The position numbers were made by a program, and so were the translations under genes. DNA of 64,000 nt, taken from positions 1,426,001 through 1,490,000 of the forward strand of contig NZ_CP018016.1 of NCBI RefSeq assembly GCF_000280495.2, read 5' to 3'. Numbering within the stretch: position 1 is the stretch's first letter; every line of letters begins with the position of its first letter. The notes below the pieces were generated by a model that was not told the DNA's origin, searched no databases, and saw only the letters and a list, made by a program, of their open reading frames with translations. This DNA is from Kosakonia radicincitans DSM 16656 (GTDB lineage Bacteria > Pseudomonadota > Gammaproteobacteria > Enterobacterales > Enterobacteriaceae). This document shows, one piece after another, positions 15,211-26,564 of this stretch.

Positions 15211-17271
15211 TTAATCGGGCTGCTCGAGTGATTTGATGTAATCGTAAATCGCCAGCTGTGCGCGTACTTTGCGACGATTGCCGCGCGGCACGTAGCGATT
15301 GCTCAGTTCTTTATCAATGTACCGGGCTTTTACCGTATCACTGAACAGAATGTCAATGATATCCAGAACGCGCTGTTTAAGCCGTGGATCGAGCAGCGGT
15401 GCTGCCACTTCGATACGGTAATCAATATTACGGGTCATCCAGTCAGCGGAAGAGAGCCAGACTCGCTTATCGCCGCCGTTCTCAAAAATATAGATGCGAT
15501 CGTGCTCAAGATAACGGTCAACGATGCTAATCACGCGAATATTTTCGCTGATGCCTTCAAGCTCCGGGATCAACGAACACATACCGCGCACCAGCAGATT
15601 CACCGGCACGCCGGAGCTGGAAGCGGTATAGAGGCGATCCACCAGCCCTTTGTCCACCAGGTTGTTCAGCTTCAGCGTAATGCCGGAAGGCTGTCCATTC
15701 TGCGCGTTGGCGATCTCGGCATCGATCATGTCATACAGCAGGCGGCGCGAGTTTTGCGGCGACACCAGCAGGTAATCGAAATTCACCGGGCGATACGGGT
15801 TCTCAATAAAGTTAAACACCCGGCGCACTTCATTGGTAATGCGCGCATCGGCCGTAATCAGCGAGTAGTCGGTATATAGACGTGCAGTTTTCTCGTTAAA
15901 GTTCCCGGTACCGATATGCGCGTAGCGCACCACTTCTTCACCTTCCATGCGGGAGATGAGGAACAGCTTGGCGTGAATTTTTAAACCTGGTGCCGAGAAG
16001 ATCACCTGCACGCCCGCTTCCGTCAGCCGTTTCGCCCAGTGGATGTTGGCTTCTTCATCGAAACGCGCCTGCAACTCCACCACCACGGTCACTTTTTTGC
16101 CGTTGTGCGCCGCATGGATCATCGAATCAATAATGCGTGAGTCTTTCGCCACGCGATAGATATTGATTTTAATCGCCAGCACGCTCGGGTCGAAAGACGC
16201 CTGGCGCAGCAGCTCCAGCACGTGCTCGAAGGTGTGGTAGGGGTAATAGAGCAGTACATCGCGTTCGCGAACGGCATCGAAACCGTTGCGGAATTTGTCA
16301 AACCAGAGATGGCGCAGACGCGGCATCGGTTTGTTGACGAGGTTGGCTTTGCCGACATTCGGGAAGCCAATAAAGTCTTTAAAGTTGTGGTAACGCCCGC
16401 CGGGGATAATGGAGTCATAACGGGAGATGGTCAGCTTCTCACTCAGCATTGCCACCATTGCGTCGGGCATATCGCGCTGGTAAACAAAGCGTACCGGTTC
16501 GGCGGTCAGACGCTGTTTCAGGCTCGACGACATCAGCTCCATCAGGCTCGATTCCATCTCGTGCACCAGATCGTATTCGGCATCACGGGTCATCTTCATC
16601 GAGTAGGCATTCAGCGAATCGTAATCGAAGAAGCCTTTAAAGATGTCATCAAGGCAGTAGCGCAGAATGTTGTCCAGCAGGATCATCGGTTTGCGGCGAC
16701 GTGGCGTTTCCGGCGGCAGATTCACGAAACGCGGTACTTTGTCCGACGGGATCTCCAGCAGGGCGTAACGGATATCGTTGCCGCGAATGATCTCGACCGC
16801 CAGATAGGTGTAATCATCTTTTAAGAACCGCACCAGGTTGGTTTCACGGTTTATCAACGTCGGCGTAATGTGCTGGCGCAGATACTGCTTGAAGTAGTTG
16901 CGCAGCCAGCTTTGCTGGTTTTGCGACAGTTGCCGTTCGTTGATCAGGAAGATTTGGTTGCGTGCCATCTCCAGCAGCAGGTCGTTGTACAGGCTGTCGA
17001 ATTCCTGGTCGGCCTTCAGCACGCGGGATTGAATTTTGCCCAGCAGATGACGTGAGTTGGTAGTGGTGCCTTGCTCTTCGCTGATGATCAACCGGCGTTT
17101 CAGTTCGGCAAAACGCACCTTATAAAATTCATCGAGGTTATTGGAATAGATTCCCAAAAAACGCATGCGCTCGATTAGCGGGTTACTTTTGTCTGCCGCT
17201 TCCTGGAGAACACGTTCGTTGAAGCACAACCAGCTTAGTTCTTTTTCGAGATATAACTTTTCCTGACCCAT
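15211..17271 (-). CDS. ppk: Polyphosphate kinase
   Basis: 686 residues (E. coli 688), peripheral inner-membrane enzyme that makes polyphosphate from ATP. The N, H, C1 and C2 domains are all present. The two histidines of the phospholipase-D-like active site are visible in KIHAKLF (His433) and [10 protein letters not shown] (His452). It is the first gene of the ppk-ppx operon. A partial Pho-box-like sequence lies about 150 bp upstream, consistent with PhoB control reported for enterobacterial ppk genes. Confidence 0.97.
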   Translation of the reverse strand: MGQEKLYLEKELSWLCFNERVLQEAADKSNPLIERMRFLGIYSNNLDEFYKVRFAELKRRLIISEEQGTTTNSRHLLGKIQSRVLKADQEFDSLYNDLLLEMARNQIFLINERQLSQNQQSWLRNYFKQYLRQHITPTLINRETNLVRFLKDDYTYLAVEIIRGNDIRYALLEIPSDKVPRFVNLPPETPRRRKPMILLDNILRYCLDDIFKGFFDYDSLNAYSMKMTRDAEYDLVHEMESSLMELMSSSLKQRLTAEPVRFVYQRDMPDAMVAMLSEKLTISRYDSIIPGGRYHNFKDFIGFPNVGKANLVNKPMPRLRHLWFDKFRNGFDAVRERDVLLYYPYHTFEHVLELLRQASFDPSVLAIKINIYRVAKDSRIIDSMIHAAHNGKKVTVVVELQARFDEEANIHWAKRLTEAGVQVIFSAPGLKIHAKLFLISRMEGEEVVRYAHIGTGNFNEKTARLYTDYSLITADARITNEVRRVFNFIENPYRPVNFDYLLVSPQNSRRLLYDMIDAEIANAQNGQPSGITLKLNNLVDKGLVDRLYTASSSGVPVNLLVRGMCSLIPELEGISENIRVISIVDRYLEHDRIYIFENGGDKRVWLSSADWMTRNIDYRIEVAAPLLDPRLKQRVLDIIDILFSDTVKARYIDKELSNRYVPRGNRRKVRAQLAIYDYIKSLEQPD

Positions 17272-17416
17272 TCCTGTTTACACTCCGGTTCTTACTCGGG
17301 ACACAGCAATATCTTCTCACTCTTACGGTGTCCGCGACTGACAGGTGAACGTTGCTGGCGTTCCTTCGTATAACACAACTTATTATGGCGAGCTTAGCCC
17401 TAAGATGTCCAACTGT

Positions 17417-17434
17417 GCCAAAAAAGTATGACAG
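17417..17434 (-). promoter_or_regulatory. Possible Pho box half-site upstream of ppk
   Basis: On the minus strand CTGTCAT (17428-17434) matches a PhoB half-site exactly, but the second half-site in the expected register is poor. PhoB control of ppk is known in enterobacteria; this particular site is a guess. The surrounding 17272-17606 gap (335 bp) otherwise holds the ppk promoter and a REP pair. Confidence 0.3.
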
Positions 17435-17500
17435 TAATCTTTTTTCTGACTTAAGGTGATGAAAATACTGCGGGGATAAGAATACATTGGGCGCGTTTGA

Positions 17501-17585
17501 CGCCGGATGGCGGCTTCGGCTTATCCGGCCTGATATCGGCCCAGGAAAACAGCGTAGGCCGGATAAGCATCGCGCCATCCGGCAG
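17501..17585. repeat. REP pair (BIME) between ppk and purN
   Basis: Two inverted REP units face each other: GCCGGATGGCGGCTTCGGCT then TATCCGGCC (17502-17530), and GTAGGCCGGATAAGC...CGCCATCCGGC (17554-17583). This is the usual enterobacterial bacterial interspersed mosaic element. It lies downstream of purN and upstream of ppk, where it may stabilise the purMN transcript end. Confidence 0.85.
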
Positions 17586-17606
17586 CAGAACAATAAAGGG
17601 GGACGA

Positions 17607-19399
<1,793 letters not shown>

Positions 19400-19415
19400 C
19401 TATTTTCCAGCCTGA

Positions 19416-19429
19416 TTGATCGCGATCAA
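19416..19429. promoter_or_regulatory. FNR-like palindrome between purM and upp
   Basis: TTGATCGCGATCAA fits the FNR consensus TTGAT-N4-ATCAA perfectly. It sits about 50 bp upstream of the expected upp start site. FNR control of upp is not something I know of, so this is a sequence match only; the GATC-rich core may be coincidental. Confidence 0.45.
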
Positions 19430-19462
19430 GCGGCTATCTGTAGCGCAACGGAAAAAAAGCGG

Positions 19463-19483
19463 TATAATCCGGCGATTTTTTTT
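19463..19483 (+). promoter_or_regulatory. upp promoter -10 with T-tract start site (UTP-sensing type)
   Basis: TATAAT at 19463-19468 is followed by CCGGCGA and eight T residues (19476-19483). The E. coli upp and codBA promoters have the same arrangement, where reiterative U addition and start-site switching reduce expression when UTP is high. The match in layout strongly suggests the same control here. The -35 element is weak. Confidence 0.75.
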
Positions 19484-19517
19484 GTGGCTGCCACCTGTCA
19501 GGGGAAAGGAGAAGAGT

Positions 19518-20144
19518 ATGAAGGTCGTGGAAGTTAAACACCCACTCGTCAAACACAAGCTTGGGTTGATGCGTGAAAACGATATCAGCACCAAACGCTT
19601 TCGTGAACTCGCCTCAGAAGTGGGCAGCCTGCTGACGTATGAAGCGACGGCTGACCTCGAAACCGAAAAAGTCACCATCGAAGGCTGGAACGGCCCGGTG
19701 GAGGTTGAGCAGATCAAAGGTAAAAAAATTACCGTGGTGCCGATTCTGCGTGCCGGTCTGGGCATGATGGAAGGCGTGCTGGAGCACGTGCCGAGCGCGC
19801 GCATCAGCGTGGTCGGTATCTACCGTAATGAAGAAACGCTGGAGCCGGTACCGTACTTCCAGAAACTGGTGTCCAACATCGACGAGCGTATGGCGCTGGT
19901 GGTTGACCCGATGCTGGCGACCGGTGGTTCAATGATTGCCACCATCGATCTGCTGAAAAACGCAGGCTGTCACAGCATCAAAGTTCTGGTGCTGGTTGCC
20001 GCGCCGGAAGGTCTGGCGGCGCTGGAGAAAGCGCACCCGGACGTTGAGCTGTATACCGCGGCGATCGACAAGGGCCTCAATGAGCACGGCTACATTATTC
20101 CGGGCCTCGGCGATGCCGGTGACAAAATCTTTGGTACGAAGTAA
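19518..20144 (+). CDS. upp: Uracil phosphoribosyltransferase
   Basis: 208 residues from the ATG at 19518, preceded by GGAAAGGAGAAG; the frame is open upstream but the E. coli protein starts here ([20 protein letters not shown]). It converts uracil and PRPP to UMP in pyrimidine salvage. The PRPP-binding motif [11 protein letters not shown] is at about 128-138 and the uracil-binding C-terminus contains [17 protein letters not shown]. It is followed by a terminator-like hairpin and then uraA, the uracil permease, as in E. coli. Confidence 0.97.
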   Translation: MKVVEVKHPLVKHKLGLMRENDISTKRFRELASEVGSLLTYEATADLETEKVTIEGWNGPVEVEQIKGKKITVVPILRAGLGMMEGVLEHVPSARISVVGIYRNEETLEPVPYFQKLVSNIDERMALVVDPMLATGGSMIATIDLLKNAGCHSIKVLVLVAAPEGLAALEKAHPDVELYTAAIDKGLNEHGYIIPGLGDAGDKIFGTK

Positions 20145-20158
20145 CGCATGACAAATCG

Positions 20159-20189
20159 AAAGCCGACTTTGATAGTCGGCTTTTTTTTG
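20159..20189 (+). terminator. Terminator/attenuator between upp and uraA
   Basis: AGCCGACT (20161-20168) pairs with AGTCGGCT (20174-20181) and runs into a T8 tract. It is a good intrinsic terminator by shape, but uraA follows on the same strand 65 bp later, so it may only reduce read-through. Confidence 0.8.
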
Positions 20190-20253
20190 GATTCATAAAC
20201 TGCCCGCCGCAAAGGACGGGGAGATAAACAACAACACTCAGAGGAAAAACATT

Positions 20254-21543
20254 ATGACGCGCCGTGCTATCGGGGTGAGTGAAAGACCGCCGCTTTTGCA
20301 GACGATCCCGCTTAGTTTGCAGCACCTGTTCGCCATGTTTGGCGCGACCGTGCTGGTGCCAATCCTGTTTCACATTAACCCGGCCACCGTGCTGCTGTTC
20401 AATGGTATCGGGACGCTGCTTTATCTCTTCATCTGTAAGGGGAAAATCCCGGCTTACCTCGGTTCCAGCTTTGCGTTTATCTCGCCGGTGCTGCTGCTGT
20501 TGCCGCTCGGTTATGAAGTGGCGCTGGGCGGTTTCATTATGTGCGGCGTCTTGTTCTGCATCGTCTCCTTTATCGTTAAGAAAGCCGGTACCGGCTGGCT
20601 GGATGTGATGTTCCCGCCTGCGGCAATGGGCGCTATCGTGGCGGTTATCGGCCTGGAACTGGCGGGTGTGGCGGCGAATATGGCCGGTCTGTTGCCGGCT
20701 GAAGGCCAAAGCGCGGATAGCAAAACGGTGATCATTTCGATGGTCACGCTGGGCGTAACGGTGTTTGGTTCCGTGCTGTTCCGTGGCTTTATGGCGATTA
20801 TCCCGATCCTCATTGGTGTGCTGGCGGGCTACGCGCTCTCCTTCGTCATGGGCGTTGTCGATACCACGCCGATCGCGCAGGCGCACTGGTTTGCGCTGCC
20901 GACATTCTATACGCCGCGTTTCGAGTGGTTTGCCATTTTCACCATTCTGCCTGCGGCGCTGGTGGTGATTGCCGAGCACGTGGGGCATCTGGTGGTGACG
21001 GCGAATATCATCAAAAAAGATCTGATTCGCGATCCGGGCCTGCATCGTTCGATGTTTGCTAACGGTTTCTCGACGATCATTTCCGGCTGCTTTGGCTCCA
21101 CGCCGAATACCACTTACGGTGAGAACATCGGTGTAATGGCCATCACCCGCGTTTACAGCACCTGGGTTATCGGCGGCGCGGCTGTTATCGCGATCCTGCT
21201 CTCCTGCGTCGGCAAACTGGCGGCGGCGATCCAGATCATCCCGGTTCCGGTCATGGGTGGTGTATCGCTGCTGCTGTACGGCGTGATTGGCGCATCCGGT
21301 ATTCGCGTATTGATTGAATCGAAAGTCGATTACAGCAAAGCGCAGAACCTGATCCTCACTTCCGTCATTCTGATCATCGGCGTCAGCGGCGCGAAAGTGC
21401 ACATTGGCGCGGCGGAACTGAAGGGCATGGCGCTGGCGACCATTGTTGGCGTTTGTCTGAGCCTGATCTTCAAACTGATTAGCGTACTGCGCCCGGAAGA
21501 AGTGGTGCTGGACGCGCAGGACAACGACGCCGCGAAGGGTTAA
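20254..21543 (+). CDS. uraA: Uracil:proton symporter
   Basis: 429 residues, same length as E. coli UraA, a 14-helix NAT/NCS2 permease in the inner membrane. The sequence is strongly hydrophobic throughout; PLSLQHLFAMFGATVLVP marks TM1 and the NCS2 signature region includes GSTPNTTYGENIGVMAITRVYSTW in outline (about 287-310), with the substrate-contacting Glu in AEHVGHLVV. It imports uracil for Upp. It is the second gene of the upp-uraA operon. Confidence 0.97.
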   Translation: MTRRAIGVSERPPLLQTIPLSLQHLFAMFGATVLVPILFHINPATVLLFNGIGTLLYLFICKGKIPAYLGSSFAFISPVLLLLPLGYEVALGGFIMCGVLFCIVSFIVKKAGTGWLDVMFPPAAMGAIVAVIGLELAGVAANMAGLLPAEGQSADSKTVIISMVTLGVTVFGSVLFRGFMAIIPILIGVLAGYALSFVMGVVDTTPIAQAHWFALPTFYTPRFEWFAIFTILPAALVVIAEHVGHLVVTANIIKKDLIRDPGLHRSMFANGFSTIISGCFGSTPNTTYGENIGVMAITRVYSTWVIGGAAVIAILLSCVGKLAAAIQIIPVPVMGGVSLLLYGVIGASGIRVLIESKVDYSKAQNLILTSVILIIGVSGAKVHIGAAELKGMALATIVGVCLSLIFKLISVLRPEEVVLDAQDNDAAKG

Positions 21544-21552
21544 TGCCTGCTG

Positions 21553-21581
21553 TTTGAGCCGGGTTTCGCGCCCGGTTCAAA
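21553..21581 (+). terminator. Hairpin between uraA and hda
   Basis: TTTGAGCCGGG (21553-21563) pairs with CCCGGTTCAAA (21571-21581), with one G-T pair. There is no clear T-run, so it may be a weak terminator or RNA-processing site before hda. Confidence 0.45.
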
Positions 21582-21639
21582 CTTTGCCATGTTTTATGGT
21601 AAACTCGCTGCGTTTTTTGTAAGCCCTGTTGAGGTCCCT

Positions 21640-22341
21640 CTGAACACACCGGCACAGCTCTCTTTGCCATTATATTTACCCGACGATGAAACCTTCGCGA
21701 GTTTCTGGCCGGGTGATAACCCCTCTTTACTGGCGGCGTTGCAAAACGTTCTGCGCCAGGCACACAGCGGATACATCTATTTCTGGTCGCGTGAAGGCGC
21801 CGGGCGTAGCCATTTGCTGCACGCCGCCTGTGCGGAGCTCTCCAGGCGCGGCGATGCCGTTGGCTATGTGCCGCTGGATAAACGCACCTGGTTCGTACCG
21901 GAAGTGCTGGAGGGTATGGATCAACTCTCGCTGGTGTGTATCGATAATATCGAATGCATTGCCGGTGACGAGCCGTGGGAAATGGCGATCTTCAACCTCT
22001 ATAACCGAATTCTTGAACAGGGCAAAACCCGTCTGCTGATCACCGGCGATCGTCCGCCGCGCCAGTTGAATCTTGGGCTGCCGGATCTGGCTTCGCGGCT
22101 GGACTGGGGGCAGATCTACAAGCTGCAACCGCTCTCCGATGAAGACAAGCTACAGGCGCTGCAGCTGCGTGCGCGCATTCGTGGTTTTGAGTTGCCGGAA
22201 GATGTGGGCCGTTTTCTGCTCAAACGGCTGGACAGAGAAATGCGTACGCTGTTCGATACTCTCGATGTGCTGGATCGCGCTTCCATCACCGCCCAGCGCA
22301 AGCTGACCATCCCGTTTGTGAAAGATATTCTCAAGTTATAA
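21640..22341 (+). CDS. hda: DnaA inactivator Hda (regulatory inactivation of DnaA)
   Basis: 233 residues from a CTG codon at 21640, preceded by GAGG; this is the non-standard start known for E. coli hda, and the frame upstream has no homology. The beta-clamp binding hexapeptide QLSLPL is at residues 6-11. The AAA+ domain follows with a P-loop-like [11 protein letters not shown] and the sensor/arginine-finger region [21 protein letters not shown] in outline. Bound to the DNA-loaded sliding clamp, Hda stimulates ATP hydrolysis by DnaA and so prevents re-initiation of replication. Confidence 0.95.
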   Translation: MNTPAQLSLPLYLPDDETFASFWPGDNPSLLAALQNVLRQAHSGYIYFWSREGAGRSHLLHAACAELSRRGDAVGYVPLDKRTWFVPEVLEGMDQLSLVCIDNIECIAGDEPWEMAIFNLYNRILEQGKTRLLITGDRPPRQLNLGLPDLASRLDWGQIYKLQPLSDEDKLQALQLRARIRGFELPEDVGRFLLKRLDREMRTLFDTLDVLDRASITAQRKLTIPFVKDILKL

Positions 22342-22346
22342 ATCAT

Positions 22347-22417
22347 GGCCGGATGGCGGTTACGTCTTATCCGGCCTGCACGGTTTGCAGGCCCGGTAAG
22401 CGTAGCGCCACCGGGCA
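22347..22417. repeat. REP pair between hda and yfgD
   Basis: GCCGGATGGCGGTTACGTCT then TATCCGGCC (22348-22375), followed by a second unit GCCCGGTAAGCGTAGCGCCA then CCGGGC (22391-22416). It occupies the gap between the ends of two convergent genes, a typical REP position. Confidence 0.8.
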
Positions 22418-22424
22418 ATCAAAT

Positions 22425-22784
22425 TTAACCGATAATGTCTAAAACCTGCTCCGGCGGACGGCCGATACGCGCTTTACCGTTTGCCACCACAATCGGGCGC
22501 TCAATCAGCTTCGGGTTATCCACCAGCGCCTGCACCAATTCCTGTTCGGATAATGTGTTATCACCAAGGTTCAGGGACTTATACAGATCCTCTTTCGTGC
22601 GCATCAGTTCCCGTGCGCTGGACATGCTGAGCATCTGCAGCAGTTGTTTGATGGTCGCCGCATCCGGCGGCGTCTCCAGATAGAGCACCACCTGCGGCTC
22701 GACGCCGTTCTCTTTCAGCAGGTTCAGGGTTTCACGGCTCTTTGAGCAGCGAGGGTTATGGTAGATTTGCACCGCGTCTGACAT
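22425..22784 (-). CDS. yfgD: ArsC-family thioredoxin-fold reductase YfgD
   Basis: 119 residues, glutaredoxin-dependent arsenate-reductase-like (ArsC) family. The N-terminal NPRCSKSRETL carries the nucleophilic Cys13; the C-terminal block LIERPIVVANGKARIGRPPE has the Arg residues typical of the family. There is no ars operon nearby, and E. coli YfgD is not a confirmed arsenate reductase, so the physiological substrate is open. It lies 12 bp downstream of bepA and is probably co-transcribed with it. Confidence 0.93.
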   Translation of the reverse strand: MSDAVQIYHNPRCSKSRETLNLLKENGVEPQVVLYLETPPDAATIKQLLQMLSMSSARELMRTKEDLYKSLNLGDNTLSEQELVQALVDNPKLIERPIVVANGKARIGRPPEQVLDIIG

Positions 22785-22796
22785 CTCTTCTCCTTG

Positions 22797-24260
22797 TTAC
22801 ATCTTCTGATACGGTTTGAAGCGCTGCTGCAACTGGCGCAGCTGATCAATACGCGCATCATAACGTGCCTGTTGCAGGCTGCCGAGTTTCACCTGCGAAC
22901 TGGCGCTGCTCAATAATGTGATGGCTTGATCCAGTTTGCCCACCAGCGCCAGGCTTTCCGCGCGGGCGGCCAGTTCCTGGTCGCGATTGCCGAGCGCGGC
23001 TTCCGCCTGCGCCAGCAGATCCCAGCCATTCACATCATCTTTATAGGTAAAGGTGTAACGGTTGAGGATTCGCGCCGTTTCCGCCGGTTGCCCGCCTTCC
23101 AGGTAGGCGTTCGCCAGGTTGAGCTGCAACACCGGGTTGGTTTTCAGCTCGCTGGCGGCGTTCAGGCGCTTAATCGCATCGGCGCTTTTGTTCTGCCCCA
23201 AATCGATATCGGTCGCCAGATCGAGATACCAGGCGTTATTCGGATCGGCGCTCAGCAACGGTTGCAACGCTTTCGCCGCCTCAGGGAATTTTTTCGCTTC
23301 CATTGCCTGCAGGGCGCGGCCATATTGCGCGGCGCGCTGCTCGCGCACATTGCCTTTCGACCAGCCATCCAGCAAGTCATCGGTCAGTTGGTTACGCCCG
23401 GAGTTATACATGCCGAGCGCTCTGACTTTGGCCATGTAGAACGCTTCCGAAGACTGAACCACCACCGGACGCATCTGGTTAGCGCGGTTACGCGCATCGG
23501 CAAGGCGGCTTTCCGGCAGGGGGTGCGTCAGCAGAATTTCCGGCGGACGGGTTGAATAGCGTGACTGATCGAGCAGTTTTTCGAGGAATGTCGGCATTGC
23601 CTGCGGGTCGAAACCGGAACGCTGCAGCACCTGGATGCCGATACGATCCGCTTCCTGTTCGTTCTGCTGGGTAAAGCTGATCAGGCCCTGTTGCGTGCCC
23701 GCCAGCGTCCCGGTAAGCGCCGCCATCCCCGCTTGCGGGCTGGCCATCGCTAACAGGATTGAACCCAGCGCGCCGGCCCAGGTGAGCGGGGCGCTGCGTT
23801 TTTGATCTTCCATCGCGCGCGCCAGGTGGCGCTGCGTGACGTGGGAAATTTCGTGCGCCATCACCGAGGCGAGCTGGCTCTCGTTGTCCGTGTAACGGAA
23901 AAGCGCAGAGTGCAACACGACATTGCCGCCGAAAAAGGCGAAGGCGTTGATTTCGTCGTTATTGACGAGGTAGAAGTGAAACGGGGTTTTTACGGAGTCA
24001 GCATGCGCCACCAGCCGCATGCCCAGTGCATTAATGTACTGCACCAGCAGTGGATCGTTAATCAGCGGCGCGCTGCCGCGTAGCTGGCGCACATAGTAGT
24101 CGCCCATCTGCATCTCCTGTCCAATGGAGAGCGTACTGCCGGCGGACGTGCCCATATCTGGCAGGTTGTCTGCCGAATCGGCCCATGCCGGAATAACCGT
24201 ACCTGCCGCCACTGTAGCGATAAGGGTTGCGACCAGCGTTCGTTTCAACTGCCTGAACAT
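22797..24260 (-). CDS. bepA: Periplasmic metalloprotease and chaperone BepA
   Basis: 487 residues, same as E. coli BepA (YfgC). A signal peptide covers residues 1-27 (cleavage after IPAWA). The M48-family zinc motif HEISH is at 136-140 with the third ligand Glu in [11 protein letters not shown]. The C-terminal half is a TPR domain that contacts the Bam complex. BepA degrades or matures stalled LptD and other outer-membrane proteins. It is divergent from perM, and downstream yfgD shares its strand. Confidence 0.96.
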   Translation of the reverse strand: MFRQLKRTLVATLIATVAAGTVIPAWADSADNLPDMGTSAGSTLSIGQEMQMGDYYVRQLRGSAPLINDPLLVQYINALGMRLVAHADSVKTPFHFYLVNNDEINAFAFFGGNVVLHSALFRYTDNESQLASVMAHEISHVTQRHLARAMEDQKRSAPLTWAGALGSILLAMASPQAGMAALTGTLAGTQQGLISFTQQNEQEADRIGIQVLQRSGFDPQAMPTFLEKLLDQSRYSTRPPEILLTHPLPESRLADARNRANQMRPVVVQSSEAFYMAKVRALGMYNSGRNQLTDDLLDGWSKGNVREQRAAQYGRALQAMEAKKFPEAAKALQPLLSADPNNAWYLDLATDIDLGQNKSADAIKRLNAASELKTNPVLQLNLANAYLEGGQPAETARILNRYTFTYKDDVNGWDLLAQAEAALGNRDQELAARAESLALVGKLDQAITLLSSASSQVKLGSLQQARYDARIDQLRQLQQRFKPYQKM

Positions 24261-24481
24261 AACCTCACCTGTTTGTTTGGAAACACCTGTATGACCGGAT
24301 TTTTCTTGCTTCGTTCCGGTAAACGCCTGGCAAGTTTAGCGGTCTTCGCCGCGAAAAAACATCCCGAACGACCGCATGTTATGTTTCTCGTAAAGCGTAC
24401 GAAAAGCGAAGTCTTTTTTGTGACATTTCGATACAATTCCACTTCTTACTCCTCAGCCCACAAGGCTTATGAAGGAACGTT

Positions 24482-25543
24482 ATGCTTGAAATGTTGATGC
24501 AGTGGTATCGCCGTCGCTTCAGCGACCCGGAGGCGATTGCGCTGCTGGTCATTCTGCTTGCCGGATTCTGTATCCTCTTCTTCTTTAGCGGCCTGCTTGC
24601 GCCGCTGCTGGTGGCGCTGGTTATCGCTTACCTGCTGGAGTGGCCAACCGTTCGTCTGGAAAGAATCGGCTGTTCGCGCAACTGGGCGGCGTCGATTGTG
24701 CTGGTGCTGTTTGTCGGCATTCTGCTGGTGATGGCCTTTGTGGTGATGCCGGTAGTCTGGCAGCAGGGGATTTACCTGATCCGCGACATGCCCGGCATGT
24801 TGAGCAAACTCTCTGATTTCGCCGCCACGCTGCCGCGCCGTTATCCGGCGCTAATGGATGCGGGCATCATTGATGCGATGGCGGAAAATATGCGCTCGCG
24901 CATGCTGACAATGGGCGATTCGGTGGTGAAATACTCCCTCGCTTCGCTGGTCGGGCTGTTGACGCTGGCGGTCTATCTGGTGCTGGTGCCGCTGATGGTC
25001 TTTTTTCTTGTCAAAGACAAAGAGCAGATGCTTAACGCCGTGCGCCGCGTCTTGCCGCGCAATCGCGGGCTGGCGGGACAGGTGTGGAAAGAGATGAACC
25101 AGCAGATCACCAACTATATTCGCGGCAAAGTGCTGGAGATGATTGTCGTCGGCATCGCCACCTGGATTGGTTTCATTCTGTTTGGCCTTAACTATTCGCT
25201 GCTGCTGGCGGTGCTGGTCGGTTTCTCGGTGTTGATCCCTTACATCGGCGCTTTTGTGGTCACCATTCCGGTGGTCGGCGTGGCGCTGTTCCAGTTTGGC
25301 CTCGGCACTGAGTTCTGGAGCTGCTTTGCGGTGTATCTGATTATTCAGGCGCTGGATGGCAATTTGCTGGTGCCGGTGCTGTTCTCCGAAGCGGTAAACC
25401 TGCATCCGTTGGTGATCATTCTGTCGGTGATCATTTTCGGTGGGCTCTGGGGTTTTTGGGGCGTTTTCTTTGCCATTCCGCTCGCCACGCTGATTCAGGC
25501 GGTGATCCACGCCTGGCCGGATTCGCCTGCCATCGAAGAGTAG
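24482..25543 (+). CDS. perM: PerM, AI-2E transporter-superfamily inner membrane protein
   Basis: 353 residues, same length as E. coli PerM. Seven to eight hydrophobic helices are visible, with the family's central PLMVFFLVKDKEQML and GLNYSLLLAVLVGFSVLIPYIGAF in outline. Members export small molecules or ions (TqsA for AI-2); the substrate of PerM is not established. ATG at 24482 follows GAAGGAACGTT. It converges with focB across a REP-like hairpin. Confidence 0.93.
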   Translation: MLEMLMQWYRRRFSDPEAIALLVILLAGFCILFFFSGLLAPLLVALVIAYLLEWPTVRLERIGCSRNWAASIVLVLFVGILLVMAFVVMPVVWQQGIYLIRDMPGMLSKLSDFAATLPRRYPALMDAGIIDAMAENMRSRMLTMGDSVVKYSLASLVGLLTLAVYLVLVPLMVFFLVKDKEQMLNAVRRVLPRNRGLAGQVWKEMNQQITNYIRGKVLEMIVVGIATWIGFILFGLNYSLLLAVLVGFSVLIPYIGAFVVTIPVVGVALFQFGLGTEFWSCFAVYLIIQALDGNLLVPVLFSEAVNLHPLVIILSVIIFGGLWGFWGVFFAIPLATLIQAVIHAWPDSPAIEE

Positions 25544-25545
25544 CG

Positions 25546-25580
25546 CCACCGGGCGGCGCACGCATTGCCGCCCGGCATCG
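25546..25580. repeat. REP-like inverted repeat / terminator between perM and focB
   Basis: CCGGGCGGC near 25549 pairs with GCCGCCCGG near 25567-25575. It fills the 40-bp gap between the convergent ends of perM and focB and may terminate both transcripts. Confidence 0.65.
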
Positions 25581-25583
25581 GGC

Positions 25584-26441
25584 TTAATGTCCGGCATGGT
25601 CATTACGCAGATAGATAATCCAGTACGTCACGCCGACTAACACTCCGCCGCCAATGATATTGCCAATCGTGACCGGAATCAGGTTATCCGTAATTACCCT
25701 GCCGAAGGTTAACGCCGGGAAGTTATCCGGCGAACTGTGCACCGTCGCCCAGAAACTTGCCGGGGCAAAATCGCGGATAATGACCGCCAGCGGCAGCAGA
25801 AACATATTGGCAATGCTGTGTTCAAAACCGCTGGCGACAAACATGCCGATCGGCAGCAGCATCGCCATAATTTTGTCCGTCAGCGTATGGCCGGAATAAC
25901 TGATCCACACCGCCAGGCAGACCATCAGATTACACAGCGTCCCGAGGCACACCGCCTCAATAAAGGTGTGATGCATTTTATGATCGGCGGTTTGCAGCAC
26001 GTTCAGCCCCCACAGGCCGTTGCTGCTCATCGTCTGCCCGGCAAACCAAATCAGCGCGACAAAAAACAGCGCACCGACCAGATTGCCGAGATAAACAATG
26101 ACCCAGTTGCCGATCAGTTGCCGCCAGCTTATCAGGCCGCTGGCTTTCGCCATCACCGTCAGTACGGTTGAGGTAAAGAGATCCGCGCCGCACACCACCA
26201 CCAGAATAAGCCCCAGCGAGAAACAGACGCCGCCCGCCAGTTTTGCCAGCGCGGTGGCAGGCGCAGGCCCGCTGGTGACGGTGATATAAAAGACAAAAGC
26301 AATCGAGATAAATACGCCCGCCGTTACCGCGAGAAAGAACGACAACTCTTTCTTCTTGCTGACTTTATACAAACCTGACTGTTCGGCGACTTTTGCCATT
26401 TCCGCAGGAAGTCGCAGGTCAAACGCGTTGCCGGTATCCAT
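25584..26441 (-). CDS. focB: Formate channel FocB
   Basis: 285 residues from the ATG at 26441 (CAGGAGAATCAA before it); an upstream in-frame start would add eight residues without homology. FNT (formate-nitrite transporter) family with six helices: GVFISIAFVFYITV (TM1), the central MHHTFIEAVCLGTLCNLMVCLAVW segment in outline holding the pore His, and FNIIGGG-like repeats. It moves formate across the inner membrane. As in E. coli it is the last gene of the hyf cluster, after hyfR, and fits supplying formate to FHL-2. Confidence 0.93.
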   Translation of the reverse strand: MDTGNAFDLRLPAEMAKVAEQSGLYKVSKKKELSFFLAVTAGVFISIAFVFYITVTSGPAPATALAKLAGGVCFSLGLILVVVCGADLFTSTVLTVMAKASGLISWRQLIGNWVIVYLGNLVGALFFVALIWFAGQTMSSNGLWGLNVLQTADHKMHHTFIEAVCLGTLCNLMVCLAVWISYSGHTLTDKIMAMLLPIGMFVASGFEHSIANMFLLPLAVIIRDFAPASFWATVHSSPDNFPALTFGRVITDNLIPVTIGNIIGGGVLVGVTYWIIYLRNDHAGH

Positions 26442-26564
26442 TTGATTCTCCTGATGCAATGTCAATGAAGGCGTGGCTTCAGGCCACTCGCCGTCATATG
26501 CATAGCCCGTACCAGCCGGGGCAGGAGAATCAGCGGGAAAGTGTCAACCCGTTCACAAAAATGA

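Noticed and set aside
17272..17606. CRISPR-like repeats near purN
   Set aside because: The repeated words are inverted REP units of the enterobacterial type, not direct repeats with spacers.
20095..21402. 435-aa open frame on the minus strand across uraA
   Set aside because: It is antisense to a clear uraA gene, rich in Arg, His, Gln and Asp as expected for the complement of a GC-rich membrane-protein gene, and has no family resemblance.
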